From the NCBI GenBank assembly GCA_027049035.1, contig JALTVI010000026.1:1-64000 (forward strand): a DNA stretch of 64,000 bases. Direction: 5' to 3'. Positions within the stretch are counted from its first letter, which is position 1. Every line of letters begins with the position of its first letter. The translations under genes and the position numbers were made by a program. This document shows positions 51,704-61,748 of this stretch, piece by piece. The notes below the pieces were generated by a model. The model saw nothing but the letters and a program-made list of their open reading frames with translations. It searched no databases and was not told where the DNA came from. This stretch comes from Sulfurovum sp. GTDB taxonomy: Bacteria > Campylobacterota > Campylobacteria > Campylobacterales > Sulfurovaceae.

Positions 51704-53085
51704 TGCTTGACGCCACACATATCAAAGCGCTTGAGGATCTTGTCGGAAAAGAGAACGTCTACAGCGACAAGGCGCATATGATCGCCTACAGCTACGATGC
51801 GACACGTACCCGCTTCGAACCCGATGCAGTCGTTTTCCCCCGCAACGAAGAGGATGTCAGCCGCATCCTTGTCTACTGCAACCATCACGGTATCGTCATC
51901 ACTCCGCGCGGTGCGGGCAGCGGCTTTACCGGCGGTGCGCTTCCGACCAAAGGCGGTATCACGCTTGCAATGGAAAAACATATGAACAAGATCCTGGAGA
52001 TCGATATGGAAAATATGGTCGCGGTCGTACAGCCGGGGGTCATCAACATGGATCTGCAAAAAGCGGTCGAAGAAGTCGGTCTTTTCTATCCGCCCGACCC
52101 TGCCAGTGAAGAGTACTCCACCATCGGCGGCAACGTCAGCGAAAATGCCGGCGGCATGCGTGCAGCCAAATACGGCATTACCAAAGACTACGTCATGGCG
52201 CTGCGTGCCGTACGCGCCAACGGCGACATCATCCGCGCGGGCAAGCGTACCATCAAGGATGTGGCCGGCTACAACATTGCCGGTATTCTGACCGCTTCGG
52301 AGGGAACGCTGGCAGTCATTACCGAAATCACTGTCAAACTGCTGCCAAAACCGAAATTTCGCAAAGCCTATATGGGTGTCTTCCCCTCTGTTGAAGATGC
52401 GATGAATGCTGTCTTCAAATCGCTCGCCGGCGGTGCCAACCCGGTTGCGATGGAGTTCATGGACGCGCTTGTTGTGCAGGCGCTCAAAGAGAAGTTGGGT
52501 GTACAGCTCCCTGAAGATGCCGGCGCACTGCTCATCGGCGATGTCGACGGCAATGTCATCGAAGAGGTCGACTTCCAGCTGAATATTCTGGAGCAGTCGT
52601 TCAAAGAGAACGGTGCACAGGAGTTCGTTGTCGCCAACACCGACGAGGAGCGCGACAAACTCTGGTACGCCAGACGCAACGCTTCACCCTCCATTACCAT
52701 TTACGGCAGCAAAAAGCTCAACGAGGACATTTCCGTACCAAGAAGCATGCTGCCTGAAGCGCTGAACAAGATTTACGAAATAGGCGACCGTTACGGCTTC
52801 AAGGTCCCTTGCTTCGGCCATGCAGGCGACGGAAATATCCATGTCAATGTCATGGTGGATGGTTCGAATGAAAAACAACTAGAAGAGGGGCACAGAGCCA
52901 TCGAAGAGATCTTCGAACTGGTTGTCGAGATGGGCGGTACGCTCAGCGGAGAACACGGAATCGGTACCTCCAAAGCACCTTTTATGAACATTGCATTCAA
53001 CGAAGCGGAGCTGCAGCTCTTCCGCGACATCAAGAAAGCGTTCGATCCCAACGGTATTCTCAATCCGGGAAAGATGGGGCTGTAA
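51703..53085 (+). CDS. glcD: FAD-linked (S)-2-hydroxyacid dehydrogenase (GlcD-like)
   Basis: 460 residues. FAD-binding VAO fold: ITPRGAGSGFTGGALPTKGG, GGNVSENAGGMRAAKYG; substrate region with PCFGHAGDGNIHVN and SGEHGIGTSKAPFM. Oxidises glycolate or D-lactate. The Fe-S partner is not adjacent; the GlcF-like gene at 9.6 kb is a candidate. Confidence 0.85.
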   Translation: MLDATHIKALEDLVGKENVYSDKAHMIAYSYDATRTRFEPDAVVFPRNEEDVSRILVYCNHHGIVITPRGAGSGFTGGALPTKGGITLAMEKHMNKILEIDMENMVAVVQPGVINMDLQKAVEEVGLFYPPDPASEEYSTIGGNVSENAGGMRAAKYGITKDYVMALRAVRANGDIIRAGKRTIKDVAGYNIAGILTASEGTLAVITEITVKLLPKPKFRKAYMGVFPSVEDAMNAVFKSLAGGANPVAMEFMDALVVQALKEKLGVQLPEDAGALLIGDVDGNVIEEVDFQLNILEQSFKENGAQEFVVANTDEERDKLWYARRNASPSITIYGSKKLNEDISVPRSMLPEALNKIYEIGDRYGFKVPCFGHAGDGNIHVNVMVDGSNEKQLEEGHRAIEEIFELVVEMGGTLSGEHGIGTSKAPFMNIAFNEAELQLFRDIKKAFDPNGILNPGKMGL

Positions 53086-53100
53086 AAAATTAAAAGGGGA

Positions 53101-53925
53101 GTGGTGAAAAAGAAGGGGATTCTCAAAGAGTATTACATCTTTTTACGGGATTTTTTCAGAGATCTTTTTGACGATCGGCTCGGATTTTACGCTTCGAGTC
53201 TTAGCTGGAACACCATTTTCTCCATTATCCCACTACTAGTCATCCTTCTTTACCTCTTTACGACTATGCCCATCTTCGATGCATTTTACGAAAAGGTGCG
53301 TGAGCTTATCTTCTCCAACCTGATGCCCACGCAATCCGAAGAGATTATGGCGCGTATCAACACATTTGTGCACAACTCCGACAAACTCGGGCTTATGGGG
53401 GTCTTCTATGTCACCTTCGCAGCGATCATGTTCTTCAAAAGTTACGACTACATCGTAAACGACATTTTTGAACTGCCTCCACGAAGCATTCTCTCCAGTA
53501 TCCGCATCTACCTGCTGCTGATTCTGCTGATTCCCCTGATGATAGGTGCTTCATTCTTTTTAAGCAGCTTCATCCAGAGCTATCTTGACAAAACCAGTGT
53601 GACAAGTTTCATCCATCTCTACTTCTTCCTCCCCTATCTCATTGTATGGGGCGCATTCTACATCACCTACCAGCTCTCTGCCAAAACCCCCATCAAACCG
53701 AAGGCTGCCGCAGCGAGCTCCTTCATCGCATCGCTTATCTGGTATCTTTCCAAAAGCGGCTTTGTCTTTTACGTCATGCACAACAAAACCTACACCTCCG
53801 TCTACGGCAGCATCAGCACCTTGCTCTTCTTCTTCCTCTGGATCTACATCTCCTGGGCCATTTTCCTGCATGGATTGCGTTTTTGCTACCTCCTCAACAA
53901 AGGGAAAGAGATAGAGAAGATTTAG
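53101..53925 (+). CDS. YihY/BrkB family membrane protein
   Basis: 274 residues from GTG 53101 (GTG 53104 equally possible). Five to six membrane helices with the family signature LGFYASSLSWNTIFSIIPLLVILLYL and the C-terminal WIYISWAIFLHG. Formerly annotated as RNase BN; a transporter or envelope role is likelier. Ends at a TTGGTGTA-type repeat, followed by a GTGTTGT/ACAACAC hairpin (53963-53981). Confidence 0.85.
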   Translation: MVKKKGILKEYYIFLRDFFRDLFDDRLGFYASSLSWNTIFSIIPLLVILLYLFTTMPIFDAFYEKVRELIFSNLMPTQSEEIMARINTFVHNSDKLGLMGVFYVTFAAIMFFKSYDYIVNDIFELPPRSILSSIRIYLLLILLIPLMIGASFFLSSFIQSYLDKTSVTSFIHLYFFLPYLIVWGAFYITYQLSAKTPIKPKAAAASSFIASLIWYLSKSGFVFYVMHNKTYTSVYGSISTLLFFFLWIYISWAIFLHGLRFCYLLNKGKEIEKI

Positions 53926-53990
53926 TGATTGGTGTATTGGTATATTGGGTTTAACATAAAAGGTGTTGTCGGGGAACAACACCCTGCATC

Positions 53991-55253
53991 TTATACAGCA
54001 GCAAATATATACACTGCATAACTAAAAGCAGCCCCAAACAGCAGATAAAACGCATACCTATACCGCATAGCAGCAAACGAAAGCAACAGATAAAACAAAC
54101 CGCTCCACCATGCCAGCTGATGCTCCGTCACTGTCGTATCGATCTCAAAAAGCCATAGCAGCGCAGTATCGAACAGCTCCCCAGCTCCAATCATGTGCAG
54201 CAGTATCGCTGCGGGATAGAAAGGGATGAAAAGCAGTGACAGCAGCGGTGAGAAGAGCTGCATCGGTGTCGTCGCAGGAAACACCATATGCACCACCGGT
54301 AGCATCAGCAGAAAGATACCTACAGGAATCACTGCCAGTGTAATGACCCTGCCATCCCACCCTTTGGTGTAGTGCAGCAGCAGGTAGATAAAAAAGACAC
54401 CCGCAACCGAAAACCAGAAACCGAGCGAGACAAGCAGAGAGGGGAAGAGTACCGGAAGCAGCAATACTACGGAAGCAAGAAATTCGAAGCTGAGTATCTC
54501 CACACCCAGTACCAGCATACTCCACCCAAAAAGGAGCATTGCATATGCCCTAACCAGTGACGGCGGTGCACCTGTAAACCAGACATAGGCACCAAGCAGC
54601 AGCATTGTCACCGTACCGACATCAAGCAGTGCAAAGCGGTAGGGAAACCACCGCTGCTGCAGCGGGCGGTAGAATAGATAGAGCAGAAAGTAGACCACAC
54701 CCCATAAAATACCCAGATGAAAACCGCTGAGTGCAATCAGATGACTGATACCAAACTGCGACACCTTCTGGCGCAGTGAATGCGCAAGCGGCGTTGCAAA
54801 AAAGATAGCCTGATAGAAGTTTGCAAGCCTGCTGTCACTGTGCTGGGAGGCGACCTTCTCCATCAGTCTCTTTTTCATTGACACATCTTCGGGCATCACG
54901 CGTTTAATACGGCTTTTCACATAGAAAGTACCAAGATAGTCCAAGTAAGAGATATTTTCGTTTGGAAAGAGCTGGAGCCGCACCCTGGAACCGGAAAGAT
55001 CCTCTTTTCTGTGTGTGGTCGTATAGAAGTGCAACCCCTCATCACTGTGCAGTTTCAATACCTGATAGCTTCGGTTTGCCTTTCTTTTCCTATAAGCATT
55101 CTCGACAGAGGCAAGGGTAAAATAGAATGGCTTTTCGATGAACGCACGGTAGTCCCGGTACTCCACGCCAAGACGCAACAGGAGCAGAAGCAGCATTGCA
55201 AGTGCAAAAAAGAGAAAAGATCCTGCTGATTCAAAAACCTTCGGCTTCTCCAT
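53991..55253 (-). CDS. comEC: ComEC/Rec2 DNA-uptake channel (short form)
   Basis: 420 residues from ATG 55253 (GAGGGG upstream). N-terminal membrane helix and OB-like region, then the competence domain with HLIALSGFHLGILWG and about ten membrane helices. It lacks the C-terminal metallo-beta-lactamase domain of long ComEC, as in other Campylobacterota. Carries single-stranded DNA across the inner membrane in natural transformation; pilin genes at 60-62 kb may serve the same process. Confidence 0.88.
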   Translation of the reverse strand: MEKPKVFESAGSFLFFALAMLLLLLLRLGVEYRDYRAFIEKPFYFTLASVENAYRKRKANRSYQVLKLHSDEGLHFYTTTHRKEDLSGSRVRLQLFPNENISYLDYLGTFYVKSRIKRVMPEDVSMKKRLMEKVASQHSDSRLANFYQAIFFATPLAHSLRQKVSQFGISHLIALSGFHLGILWGVVYFLLYLFYRPLQQRWFPYRFALLDVGTVTMLLLGAYVWFTGAPPSLVRAYAMLLFGWSMLVLGVEILSFEFLASVVLLLPVLFPSLLVSLGFWFSVAGVFFIYLLLHYTKGWDGRVITLAVIPVGIFLLMLPVVHMVFPATTPMQLFSPLLSLLFIPFYPAAILLHMIGAGELFDTALLWLFEIDTTVTEHQLAWWSGLFYLLLSFAAMRYRYAFYLLFGAAFSYAVYIFAAV

Positions 55254-55277
55254 TGCACCCCTCGGTGTCACCTGCTG

Positions 55278-56732
55278 CTATATGGGAGGAAGTTCGATGT
55301 TGCCTGTATTGGCAGGGATATCACCATCCTCATAGACCACTTCAAAGGCTGGAGAGTGGCTTGCATCGACAAAGCGGGTAAACTTCTTCTGGAAGATCAG
55401 ATCCACCGTACCCGTCGGACCGTTACGCTGTTTTCCGATGATAAGCTCGGTCGCTTCATCCGGTTTTCTTTTGAGATCGTTGTAGGCATTCTCATACTCC
55501 CTGACCTTGTCCGCATTCCCTTCGGCCTTGTACTTCTCAAGCTTCTCTTTGATCTGCGATTCACGATAGACGTCATCACGGTAGACAAAGAGGATGATAT
55601 CGGCATCCTGTTCGATGGCACCCGACTCCCGCAGGTCCGAGAGCATTGGGCGCTTGTTCTCACGCGCTTCAAGTGAGCGGTTCAGCTGAGAGAGTGCCAC
55701 AATGGGAATGGCCAGCTCACGTGCGAGCTGCTTGAGTCCTCTCGAGATTTCAGACACCTCCTGCTGACGCCCTTCGCGCCCTTCCCCGCTCATCAGCTGC
55801 AGGTAGTCGATGATCGCCATCGAAATCTCCGGATGCTGCGTCTTGAGCTTGCGCAGTTTGCTTCGCACATGATGGATCGTCGCATACCCGCCATCGTCGA
55901 CAAAGAGCTTCTTCTTTGCCATCTCATCCGTGGCCGATGCCAGCTGCGACCACTGGTCGTCATTGAGATCCCCCACACGCAGCTGCTGCAGCGGAATGGA
56001 AGTCTTGGCAGAGAGCAGACGCAGCATCAGCTGCTCTGCAGGCATCTCCAGTGAAAAGAACGCTACCCCTTCATCACGCTCTATGGCTTTGAGCGCCATA
56101 TTCAAAACAAAGGCCGTTTTCCCCATCGCCGGCCTCGCTGCGATGATGACCAGGTCTCCTTTGCCAAAGCCCGATGTTTTGTCATTGAGATTCTTGAAAC
56201 CCGTATCGACACCGATCAGCTTCGAGTTGCCCAGAGCCTTGAGACGGTTGATCTCATCGAGCATCGAAAGTGTGATCTCTTTGGAGTCACGAAAGTCATC
56301 ATTGGTATTGTTTTGTGTAATCTCGTAGAGCTTCTTCTCCACAAGGTTCATCACCTCTTCTGCAGGAAGATCATCCTCGATGGTCACCTTCTTGATCTCC
56401 GTCGCCAGTGTTGCCAGTGCCCGCTTGCTCGCCTTGGCTTTAATCTCGTTAATATAAGCAGAAGTGTTGGTAATAGGGTTGGCCGAAAGCAGATCGAGCA
56501 TCGCCACTTCGTCGAACTTGCCCATACTCTGCAGCTTGTTCTTTAGAAACTCCTCATCGATCGGTTTCTCTTCCCGTGAAAGCTCCTCCATCGCCACAAA
56601 GACATGCTGATGAAACGGCAGATAGAAATCATTGGGGTTCAGTTTAGCAGCGATCTCTTCATATATCTCGGGATCAAAGATAATTGCCGAGAGGACGGCG
56701 CGTTCGATGTTGATGTTATACATATTTTCCAT
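55278..56732 (-). CDS. dnaB: Replicative DNA helicase
   Basis: 484 residues from ATG 56732; AAAGG lies in the upstream hairpin. N-terminal DnaG-interaction domain (NIERAVLSAIIFDPEIYEEIA...), Walker A ARPAMGKTAFVLN, Walker B MAIIDYLQLM, and the DLRESGAIEQDADIILFVYR motif. No intein. The start region is an inverted repeat with 13-bp arms. Confidence 0.96.
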   Translation of the reverse strand: MENMYNINIERAVLSAIIFDPEIYEEIAAKLNPNDFYLPFHQHVFVAMEELSREEKPIDEEFLKNKLQSMGKFDEVAMLDLLSANPITNTSAYINEIKAKASKRALATLATEIKKVTIEDDLPAEEVMNLVEKKLYEITQNNTNDDFRDSKEITLSMLDEINRLKALGNSKLIGVDTGFKNLNDKTSGFGKGDLVIIAARPAMGKTAFVLNMALKAIERDEGVAFFSLEMPAEQLMLRLLSAKTSIPLQQLRVGDLNDDQWSQLASATDEMAKKKLFVDDGGYATIHHVRSKLRKLKTQHPEISMAIIDYLQLMSGEGREGRQQEVSEISRGLKQLARELAIPIVALSQLNRSLEARENKRPMLSDLRESGAIEQDADIILFVYRDDVYRESQIKEKLEKYKAEGNADKVREYENAYNDLKRKPDEATELIIGKQRNGPTGTVDLIFQKKFTRFVDASHSPAFEVVYEDGDIPANTGNIELPPI

Positions 56733-56944
56733 CAAAGTGCCTTTGATGGAAAAAGTGAATGGTGAATAGTGAATAGTGAATAGTGTCGGTTTGCATTGCT
56801 GCGCAATGCCTTTGTATCAAAAATTTTTTTCATTCCCTATCCCTCACAAATAAAAGCTTTTCGAAAGAAAAGCATACCAAATCTATTCACTATTCACTCT
56901 TAACTATTCACTCTGAAGTCGAGAAGCCATCTTCTCGACTTCAG
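56725..56944. repeat. Composite repeat between dnaB and ispG
   Basis: Start hairpin TTTTCCATCAAAG/CTTTGATGGAAAA (56725-56753) containing the dnaB ATG; AGTGAATAG array (56754-56785); reverse module GGTTTGCATTGC...GCAATGCCTTTG (56789-56814); spacer; forward module AAAAGCTTTTC-GAAA-GAAAAGCATACC (56852-56878); ATTCACT array (56882-56912); ispG-end inverted repeat CTGAAGTCGAGAAG/CTTCTCGACTTCAG (56913-56944). Confidence 0.92.
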
Positions 56945-57971
56945 TGACGAATCGGTCAACGAGTTCCGACTCCGGAAGCCTTGCAACCACTTCCCCTTTG
57001 ACCATCACAAGCCCCGCGCCTTTGCCGTAGGCGATGGCCACATCGGCGTGTTTGGCTTCTCCGATGGCGTTGACCACACACCCCATGACCGAAACATCCA
57101 TCGGTGTCTTAATGTGCGCGGTACGCTTCTCCACTTCCGCTACGGCTGAGACCAGGTCGGCTTCGATCCGTCCGCAGGTGGGGCAGGAGATGATATTGAG
57201 CCCCTCCTGCATCCTGCCGCTGTCTTTGAGGATCGCCTTGCCGACCTTTATCTCCTCCTCAAGCTCTCCGGTGATGGAAACTCTCAGTGTATCACCAATG
57301 CCGTCAAGCAGCAGTGTGCCAAGCCCGATGGCAGACTTGATCGTTGCATGAAATACTGTGCCCGCTTCCGTCACCCCAAGATGGAACGGATAGTTGTTTT
57401 TAGGGCGCAGCATACGATAGGCTTCGACGGTCCGGTCGACATCGGATGCTTTGAGGGATACTTTGATGTCAGTAAAGCCGAGGTCTTCGAGAAATTTGAT
57501 GTTGTACTCCGCACTGGCGACCATCCCCTCGGCTGTCGCGCCGTAACGGTCCTCGAACTCCTTCTCCAGACTCCCCGCATTGACTCCGATACGGATGGGC
57601 AGATTACGTTCCTGACACGCCTTGACGATCTCTTTGATACGTCCTTTCTCTCCGATGTTACCCGGATTGAAACGGATACAGTCGACCCACTTGGCAGCCT
57701 CCAGCGCAAGCTTGTAGTTAAAGTGAATATCGGCAATCAGCGGCAGCGATATCTGCTCTTTGATCGCCTTAAGTGCCAACGCATCCTCCATCTCCGGAAC
57801 TGCCACACGCACCATATCCGCCCCGGCAAAATGCAGCCGGTTGATCTGCTCCACCGTCGCCGCCACATCACGCGTATCAGAGTAGGTCATTGACTGCACT
57901 GAAATCGGTGCATCACCGCCTACGGCGACGTTGCCGACGTAAATCTTTTTGGTTGGATACCTTTCTTTCAC
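56904..57971 (-). CDS. ispG: 4-hydroxy-3-methylbut-2-enyl diphosphate synthase
   Basis: 355 residues from GTG 57971 (AAAAGG six bases upstream); the longer reading runs into the 105-bp repeat element. Fe-S enzyme of the MEP isoprenoid pathway. TIM-barrel start [17 protein letters not shown]; cluster Cys in ISCPTCGR and [12 protein letters not shown]. The last seven codons repeat in inverted form the codons before them, then the stop comes from an AGTGAATAG unit. Confidence 0.93.
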   Translation of the reverse strand: MKERYPTKKIYVGNVAVGGDAPISVQSMTYSDTRDVAATVEQINRLHFAGADMVRVAVPEMEDALALKAIKEQISLPLIADIHFNYKLALEAAKWVDCIRFNPGNIGEKGRIKEIVKACQERNLPIRIGVNAGSLEKEFEDRYGATAEGMVASAEYNIKFLEDLGFTDIKVSLKASDVDRTVEAYRMLRPKNNYPFHLGVTEAGTVFHATIKSAIGLGTLLLDGIGDTLRVSITGELEEEIKVGKAILKDSGRMQEGLNIISCPTCGRIEADLVSAVAEVEKRTAHIKTPMDVSVMGCVVNAIGEAKHADVAIAYGKGAGLVMVKGEVVARLPESELVDRFVTEVEKMASRLQSE

Positions 57972-57992
57972 ACTGTGCCTTTTATTATAACC

Positions 57993-58097
57993 GTAGGGTG
58001 CGTACTCACGCACCGCTTTAACAATTAAGATTTGATATTATCATACATTCCCACCATACGATTGGAACGAAAAATGGTGCGTATCTACGCACCCTAC
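57993..58097. repeat. 105-bp MITE-like element
   Basis: Terminal inverted repeats GTAGGGTGCGTA (57993-58004) and TACGCACCCTAC (58086-58097); each end is itself a hairpin (GGTGCGT-ACTC-ACGCACC and GGTGCGTATCTACGCACC). No coding capacity. Lies between ispG and priA. Confidence 0.75.
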
Positions 58098-58128
58098 ATG
58101 TGGCATATTTTATCCAAAAATTCTTCAT

Positions 58129-59967
58129 TTATGAAAATTCGACCGGATCCATATCCACCTCGATCTCCCGGCAGTCGACCGCATGCAGCGCCTTAAGCAG
58201 CGGCAGGCGTTTTTTGGCACGCAGCAGAATGGTAAAACGGTACTTGTTGGCAATGCGTTCCACCGGCGCCTTGCCGTGACCGACAATCTCTATCTCTTCA
58301 AACGCTTTGAGTTTCGTCACCGTATCGAGCGTGATCTTCGAGGCTTTGGCTTCATCTTTATGGGCGATGAGAATACGTGCCAGAGAAACGAAAGGTGGGT
58401 ACTCCGCAATCTCCAGAAAGAGAAGCTCGTCTTTCAAAAACTGTTCATAGTTTCCAAGGTAGGGTTCAAACTGTGGCGGATCTGCAGTCTGTATGAGCAC
58501 TTCCGCCTGCTTCGCACGACCGCTGCGCCCGGCAATCTGAAAAAACAGGCTCATCGCCCGCTCTCTGGAGCGGTAGTCCGCCATTCCCATGATGTGGTCA
58601 AGCCCCATGATGACCGCCAGGGTAATATTGGGGTAGTCGTGCCCCTTGCTGAGCATCTGTGTCCCCAGCAGCAGGTGGCTCTCTCCGTTCTCGAAACGCT
58701 TGAGCGCCTTGACCAGTTTATTGGCTGTCGTGATACTGTCGCGGTCGAACTGCTCTATCTTAATGCCCTCTATCGCTTCTTCGATGACCTCTATAGCCTC
58801 CTGCGTACCGATACGCTCACTACTTAATGGCGTATGACCGCAAAACGTACAACTCTCACGTATCGCTTCGGTATAGTTGCAGTAGTGACACTTGAGGTGC
58901 CGTCGCTTCCGGTGCAGCGCCATGCCTACCGAACAGTAGGGACAGGTGTGTGTCTTGCCGCAGTTTTGACAGTAGAGGTACTTGAAGTTTCCGCGTGTGG
59001 GCAGAAAGAGCAGCGACTGACCGCCCTCTTCATAGTGCTCTCGAAGTGCATAGATGATGGGTGCACTGATACCGTCACCGGGAATGAAGCGGTAGCGCTT
59101 CCTTGTCTGTACATAGGGCTTTGGGAGTCTTACCACATCATACTTGTAGTAACTGGTTGTAGAGGGCGTTGCAGAAGCAAGCACCACTTTCGCTCCCAGT
59201 TTCTGCCCCATCAGCACTGCCACATCTCTGGCATGGTAGCGCGGTCTGGTGTGCGCCTTGTAGCTGTCGTCATGCTCCTCATCAACAATAATAAGCCCCA
59301 CAGCACGCAGCGGTACAAAAAGCGCCGAACGCGCTCCGGCAACAATGCGCACCCTGCCCGACTCGATCCCCTCGAGTATCTCCTCTTTTTTCTTCTTTGT
59401 GATCTTCGAGTGCCACATCGCCACCGCATCACCGAAATAGATCTTCAGCCTTTTCTCCATCTGCGGTGTTAGCGAAATCTCCGGCATCAGAAAGATCGCC
59501 GTCTTCCCCTCCTCCAGCACCTTCGCCATCAGAGCAATGAATATCTCCGTCTTCCCCGCGCCCGTCACCCCAAAGAGAAGTGCCTTCTCTTTTTGAAGAA
59601 GTGCTTCATACGCCTGCTGCTGGGTTTTGCTTAATTTGGGAATATTCTGAACGCTGAACGCTGAACGCTGAACGCTTTTTTGCCCAAAGGGCAAAAATAA
59701 CGAAATCGCCTCGCCAAAAGAGGAGAAGTAGTATTCCGAAATGAACTTTGCCGTTTCCATCTGTACTGCAGAGTAGTATATACCGGCAGAAGAGAAAATG
59801 GCTTCGGTTTGAAATGAGGGTTTTCCCGTTCTGGAGAGTATCACCGCCTCTTTAGAACTATTTTTCAAAGGCACCGATACGACGCTACCCCTCTCCAGTT
59901 CTATCTCGCTGTGATACGTAAGACAAGGCGCACTGGACCTTGTTAAAGAAACGGTGTAGAAGTACAC
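58129..59967 (-). CDS. priA: Primosomal helicase PriA
   Basis: 612 residues from GTG 59967, two bases past the pilin stop; ribosome site weak. Walker A FGVTGAGKTEIF, DEEH box IIVDEEHDDSYK, zinc-binding Cys set (YCQNCGKTHTCPYCS ... CHYCN ... CTFCG), helicase motif QIAGRSGRA. Restarts stalled forks. Residues around 95-106 (FLPFGQKSVQRSAFSVQ) are encoded by a heptamer array and hairpin of the intergenic repeat type inserted in frame. Confidence 0.93.
   Translation of the reverse strand: MYFYTVSLTRSSAPCLTYHSEIELERGSVVSVPLKNSSKEAVILSRTGKPSFQTEAIFSSAGIYYSAVQMETAKFISEYYFSSFGEAISLFLPFGQKSVQRSAFSVQNIPKLSKTQQQAYEALLQKEKALLFGVTGAGKTEIFIALMAKVLEEGKTAIFLMPEISLTPQMEKRLKIYFGDAVAMWHSKITKKKKEEILEGIESGRVRIVAGARSALFVPLRAVGLIIVDEEHDDSYKAHTRPRYHARDVAVLMGQKLGAKVVLASATPSTTSYYKYDVVRLPKPYVQTRKRYRFIPGDGISAPIIYALREHYEEGGQSLLFLPTRGNFKYLYCQNCGKTHTCPYCSVGMALHRKRRHLKCHYCNYTEAIRESCTFCGHTPLSSERIGTQEAIEVIEEAIEGIKIEQFDRDSITTANKLVKALKRFENGESHLLLGTQMLSKGHDYPNITLAVIMGLDHIMGMADYRSRERAMSLFFQIAGRSGRAKQAEVLIQTADPPQFEPYLGNYEQFLKDELLFLEIAEYPPFVSLARILIAHKDEAKASKITLDTVTKLKAFEEIEIVGHGKAPVERIANKYRFTILLRAKKRLPLLKALHAVDCREIEVDMDPVEFS
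59647..59697. repeat. Heptamer array and hairpin inside priA
   Basis: Four CTGAACG units (59647-59674), then TTTTTGCCC-AAA-GGGCAAAAA (59677-59697). Same heptamer as after argF (7838-7852). The insertion keeps the reading frame open. Confidence 0.9.
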
Positions 59968-60444
59968 TTAGTTGGTCAGAAGGAGGCAGTTCGCACTTGT
60001 AGGGTTTTTACAGGTAAATCGGCTTTTGGTCAGGTTGAAGTCTACACTGTTTCCGTCGGGCAGCACAAAGCTGTAGGTGGGGCCTGCTGTCACCTTCCAG
60101 CACTCTGTCGTCTTCCCAAGCGTCGTACAGGTATATACCGGTGTCTCAAGGACACTCGCACTGTTTCCGTCCTTATCCGGGTTGAACTTGTCAAATGCGG
60201 CACTGCTGTTACTGTAGTTAAGCTGGGTTATCGCGGTAAAATCACCTCTTAAGATACGTTTCTGTCTCTCTGTATTGACAGAACTTCTGACAGCCGAAAC
60301 AACTGTTTTGGCTTTTGTGATGACTGCGTCGTCACGCGTTGCGGCAAGCTTTGGCACCGCAATCGCGGCCAGAATGCCGATCACCACAATGACAAATACC
60401 AGTTCAATCATTGTGAATGCTTTTTTGTTGTATGCGTTTTTCAT
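59968..60444 (-). CDS. Type IV pilin-like protein 1
   Basis: 158 residues (AAAGGA upstream). Class III signal: KKA^FTMIELVFVIVVIGILAAIAVPKLAATRDDAV, with Glu5 of the mature protein. Four Cys in the C-terminal half could form disulphides. Pilin or pseudopilin for type IV pili, competence or type II secretion. Stop is directly followed by the priA GTG. Confidence 0.88.
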   Translation of the reverse strand: MKNAYNKKAFTMIELVFVIVVIGILAAIAVPKLAATRDDAVITKAKTVVSAVRSSVNTERQKRILRGDFTAITQLNYSNSSAAFDKFNPDKDGNSASVLETPVYTCTTLGKTTECWKVTAGPTYSFVLPDGNSVDFNLTKSRFTCKNPTSANCLLLTN

Positions 60445-60511
60445 ATACCTGTTCCTTTTAAAAAAATATCAGTCTGTACTATAATAGCATAAATTCGCAA
60501 CAAAAGGAATA

Positions 60512-60991
60512 TTACCGGCGTTTTACGGTCTTTCCGGCAAGCTGGTACTCTTTATTGCTGAGCGCTTTGATACTTGGGACAGCTTTTACAGCATCGCAGA
60601 TGGGATCGGCAGTCGTACCGTCCGCTATGGTCAGGTTTCCCTCATCTATCGTCGTAAATGTCAAACAGGGAATATTCCCATTACAGAGCAGAAATACAGA
60701 AGGGCTTATTTGTGTCGATGTTGTTGCAGGTGTTGCACAGTTGGAAACATGCAGCGGAACTTCCGTCAGTTCCTCAATAGTCTCGTTCTGCCACTTTTGG
60801 GGACCTTGTGAAGTATAGAAGTTTTGGAAATCTGTCAAAAGCGTTCTCGCATCGGCCACCAGCTGGGAAACTTTCGCATCGTCCCTTGTTGCCGCCAGTT
60901 TCGGCAATGCCACAGCTGCCAATATACCAATAATTACAATGACGAATATCAGTTCGATCATCGTAAACGCTTTTCTGTTAAGTAACAACAT
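60512..60991 (-). CDS. Type IV pilin-like protein 2
   Basis: 159 residues. Prepilin signal RKA^FTMIELIFVIVIIGILAAVALPKLAATRDDAK. The C-terminal domain has Cys pairs (SNCATP...LLCNGNIPCL...DPICDAV). Middle gene of three on the minus strand, each with its own spacing, so they may be expressed singly. Confidence 0.88.
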   Translation of the reverse strand: MLLLNRKAFTMIELIFVIVIIGILAAVALPKLAATRDDAKVSQLVADARTLLTDFQNFYTSQGPQKWQNETIEELTEVPLHVSNCATPATTSTQISPSVFLLCNGNIPCLTFTTIDEGNLTIADGTTADPICDAVKAVPSIKALSNKEYQLAGKTVKRR

Positions 60992-61091
60992 ATTTTCTGC
61001 CCATTAAGTTAATAAAATAAACCTCGGTTCACTTTACAAACTTCACTGCAACCGAGCGGTGCTGCCCGAAAATGGGCAACACACACCTGTG

Positions 61092-61565
61092 TTATCTTAC
61101 GACGCTCTTTCCGCCGAGTTTTGTTGTACCTGCAGCAAGCGCTTTCATTGCCGGATCGGATGCTACACCGTCACAGATCGCATTACCAGAACCTTGCAGT
61201 GTTACATTGATATCGGTGCTGTTCACATCGATTTTTACACATGCTGTACTGCTATCCGCACACAGATAGTGGGAAGCTGGTGTACCGGAAATATTGTTAG
61301 CAGCATCCGGCGCACAGCTTGAATCCTGAAGTGGCACGTTTGTAACGTCCTGAACCTTTACACTGCTCCATGTTCCTGATCCCTGAGAAGTATAGTATGC
61401 AGTCATATCACCTACTGCCGTTCTTGTGTTCGCAACAATGTTCGAGATTTTTGCATCATCTCTTGTTGCTGCCAGCTTTGGAATGGCAACTGCTGCCAGA
61501 ATACCGATAATTACGATAACAAAGATCAATTCGATCATTGTAAATCCGCGTCTCATGTTAGTCAT
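61092..61565 (-). CDS. Type IV pilin-like protein 3
   Basis: 157 residues from ATG 61565 (AGGAG upstream). Signal RRG^FTMIELIFVIVIIGILAAVAIPKLAATRDDAK. C-terminal part similar in plan to pilin 2 (PLQDSSCAPD...HYLCADSSTACVKI...NAICDGV), pointing to duplication. Its downstream hairpin (GTTGCCC/GGGCAGC, about 61,067-61,086) may end transcription. Confidence 0.9.
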   Translation of the reverse strand: MTNMRRGFTMIELIFVIVIIGILAAVAIPKLAATRDDAKISNIVANTRTAVGDMTAYYTSQGSGTWSSVKVQDVTNVPLQDSSCAPDAANNISGTPASHYLCADSSTACVKIDVNSTDINVTLQGSGNAICDGVASDPAMKALAAGTTKLGGKSVVR

Positions 61566-61748
61566 GATTAACTCCTGTTAAAAATATAGTACCAATTCAA
61601 TAATTGGTCTAATCTAATTCTACCCCGAATAAACTTTAAAGAATATAAAACGTACCGATACTTGTAATTTTCGTCTTAAAGGGCTATACTAACCAATACG
61701 CAAAACCATTCTCTCCCCAAACATTTGGAGAGAAAGGAGGGTTTCACA

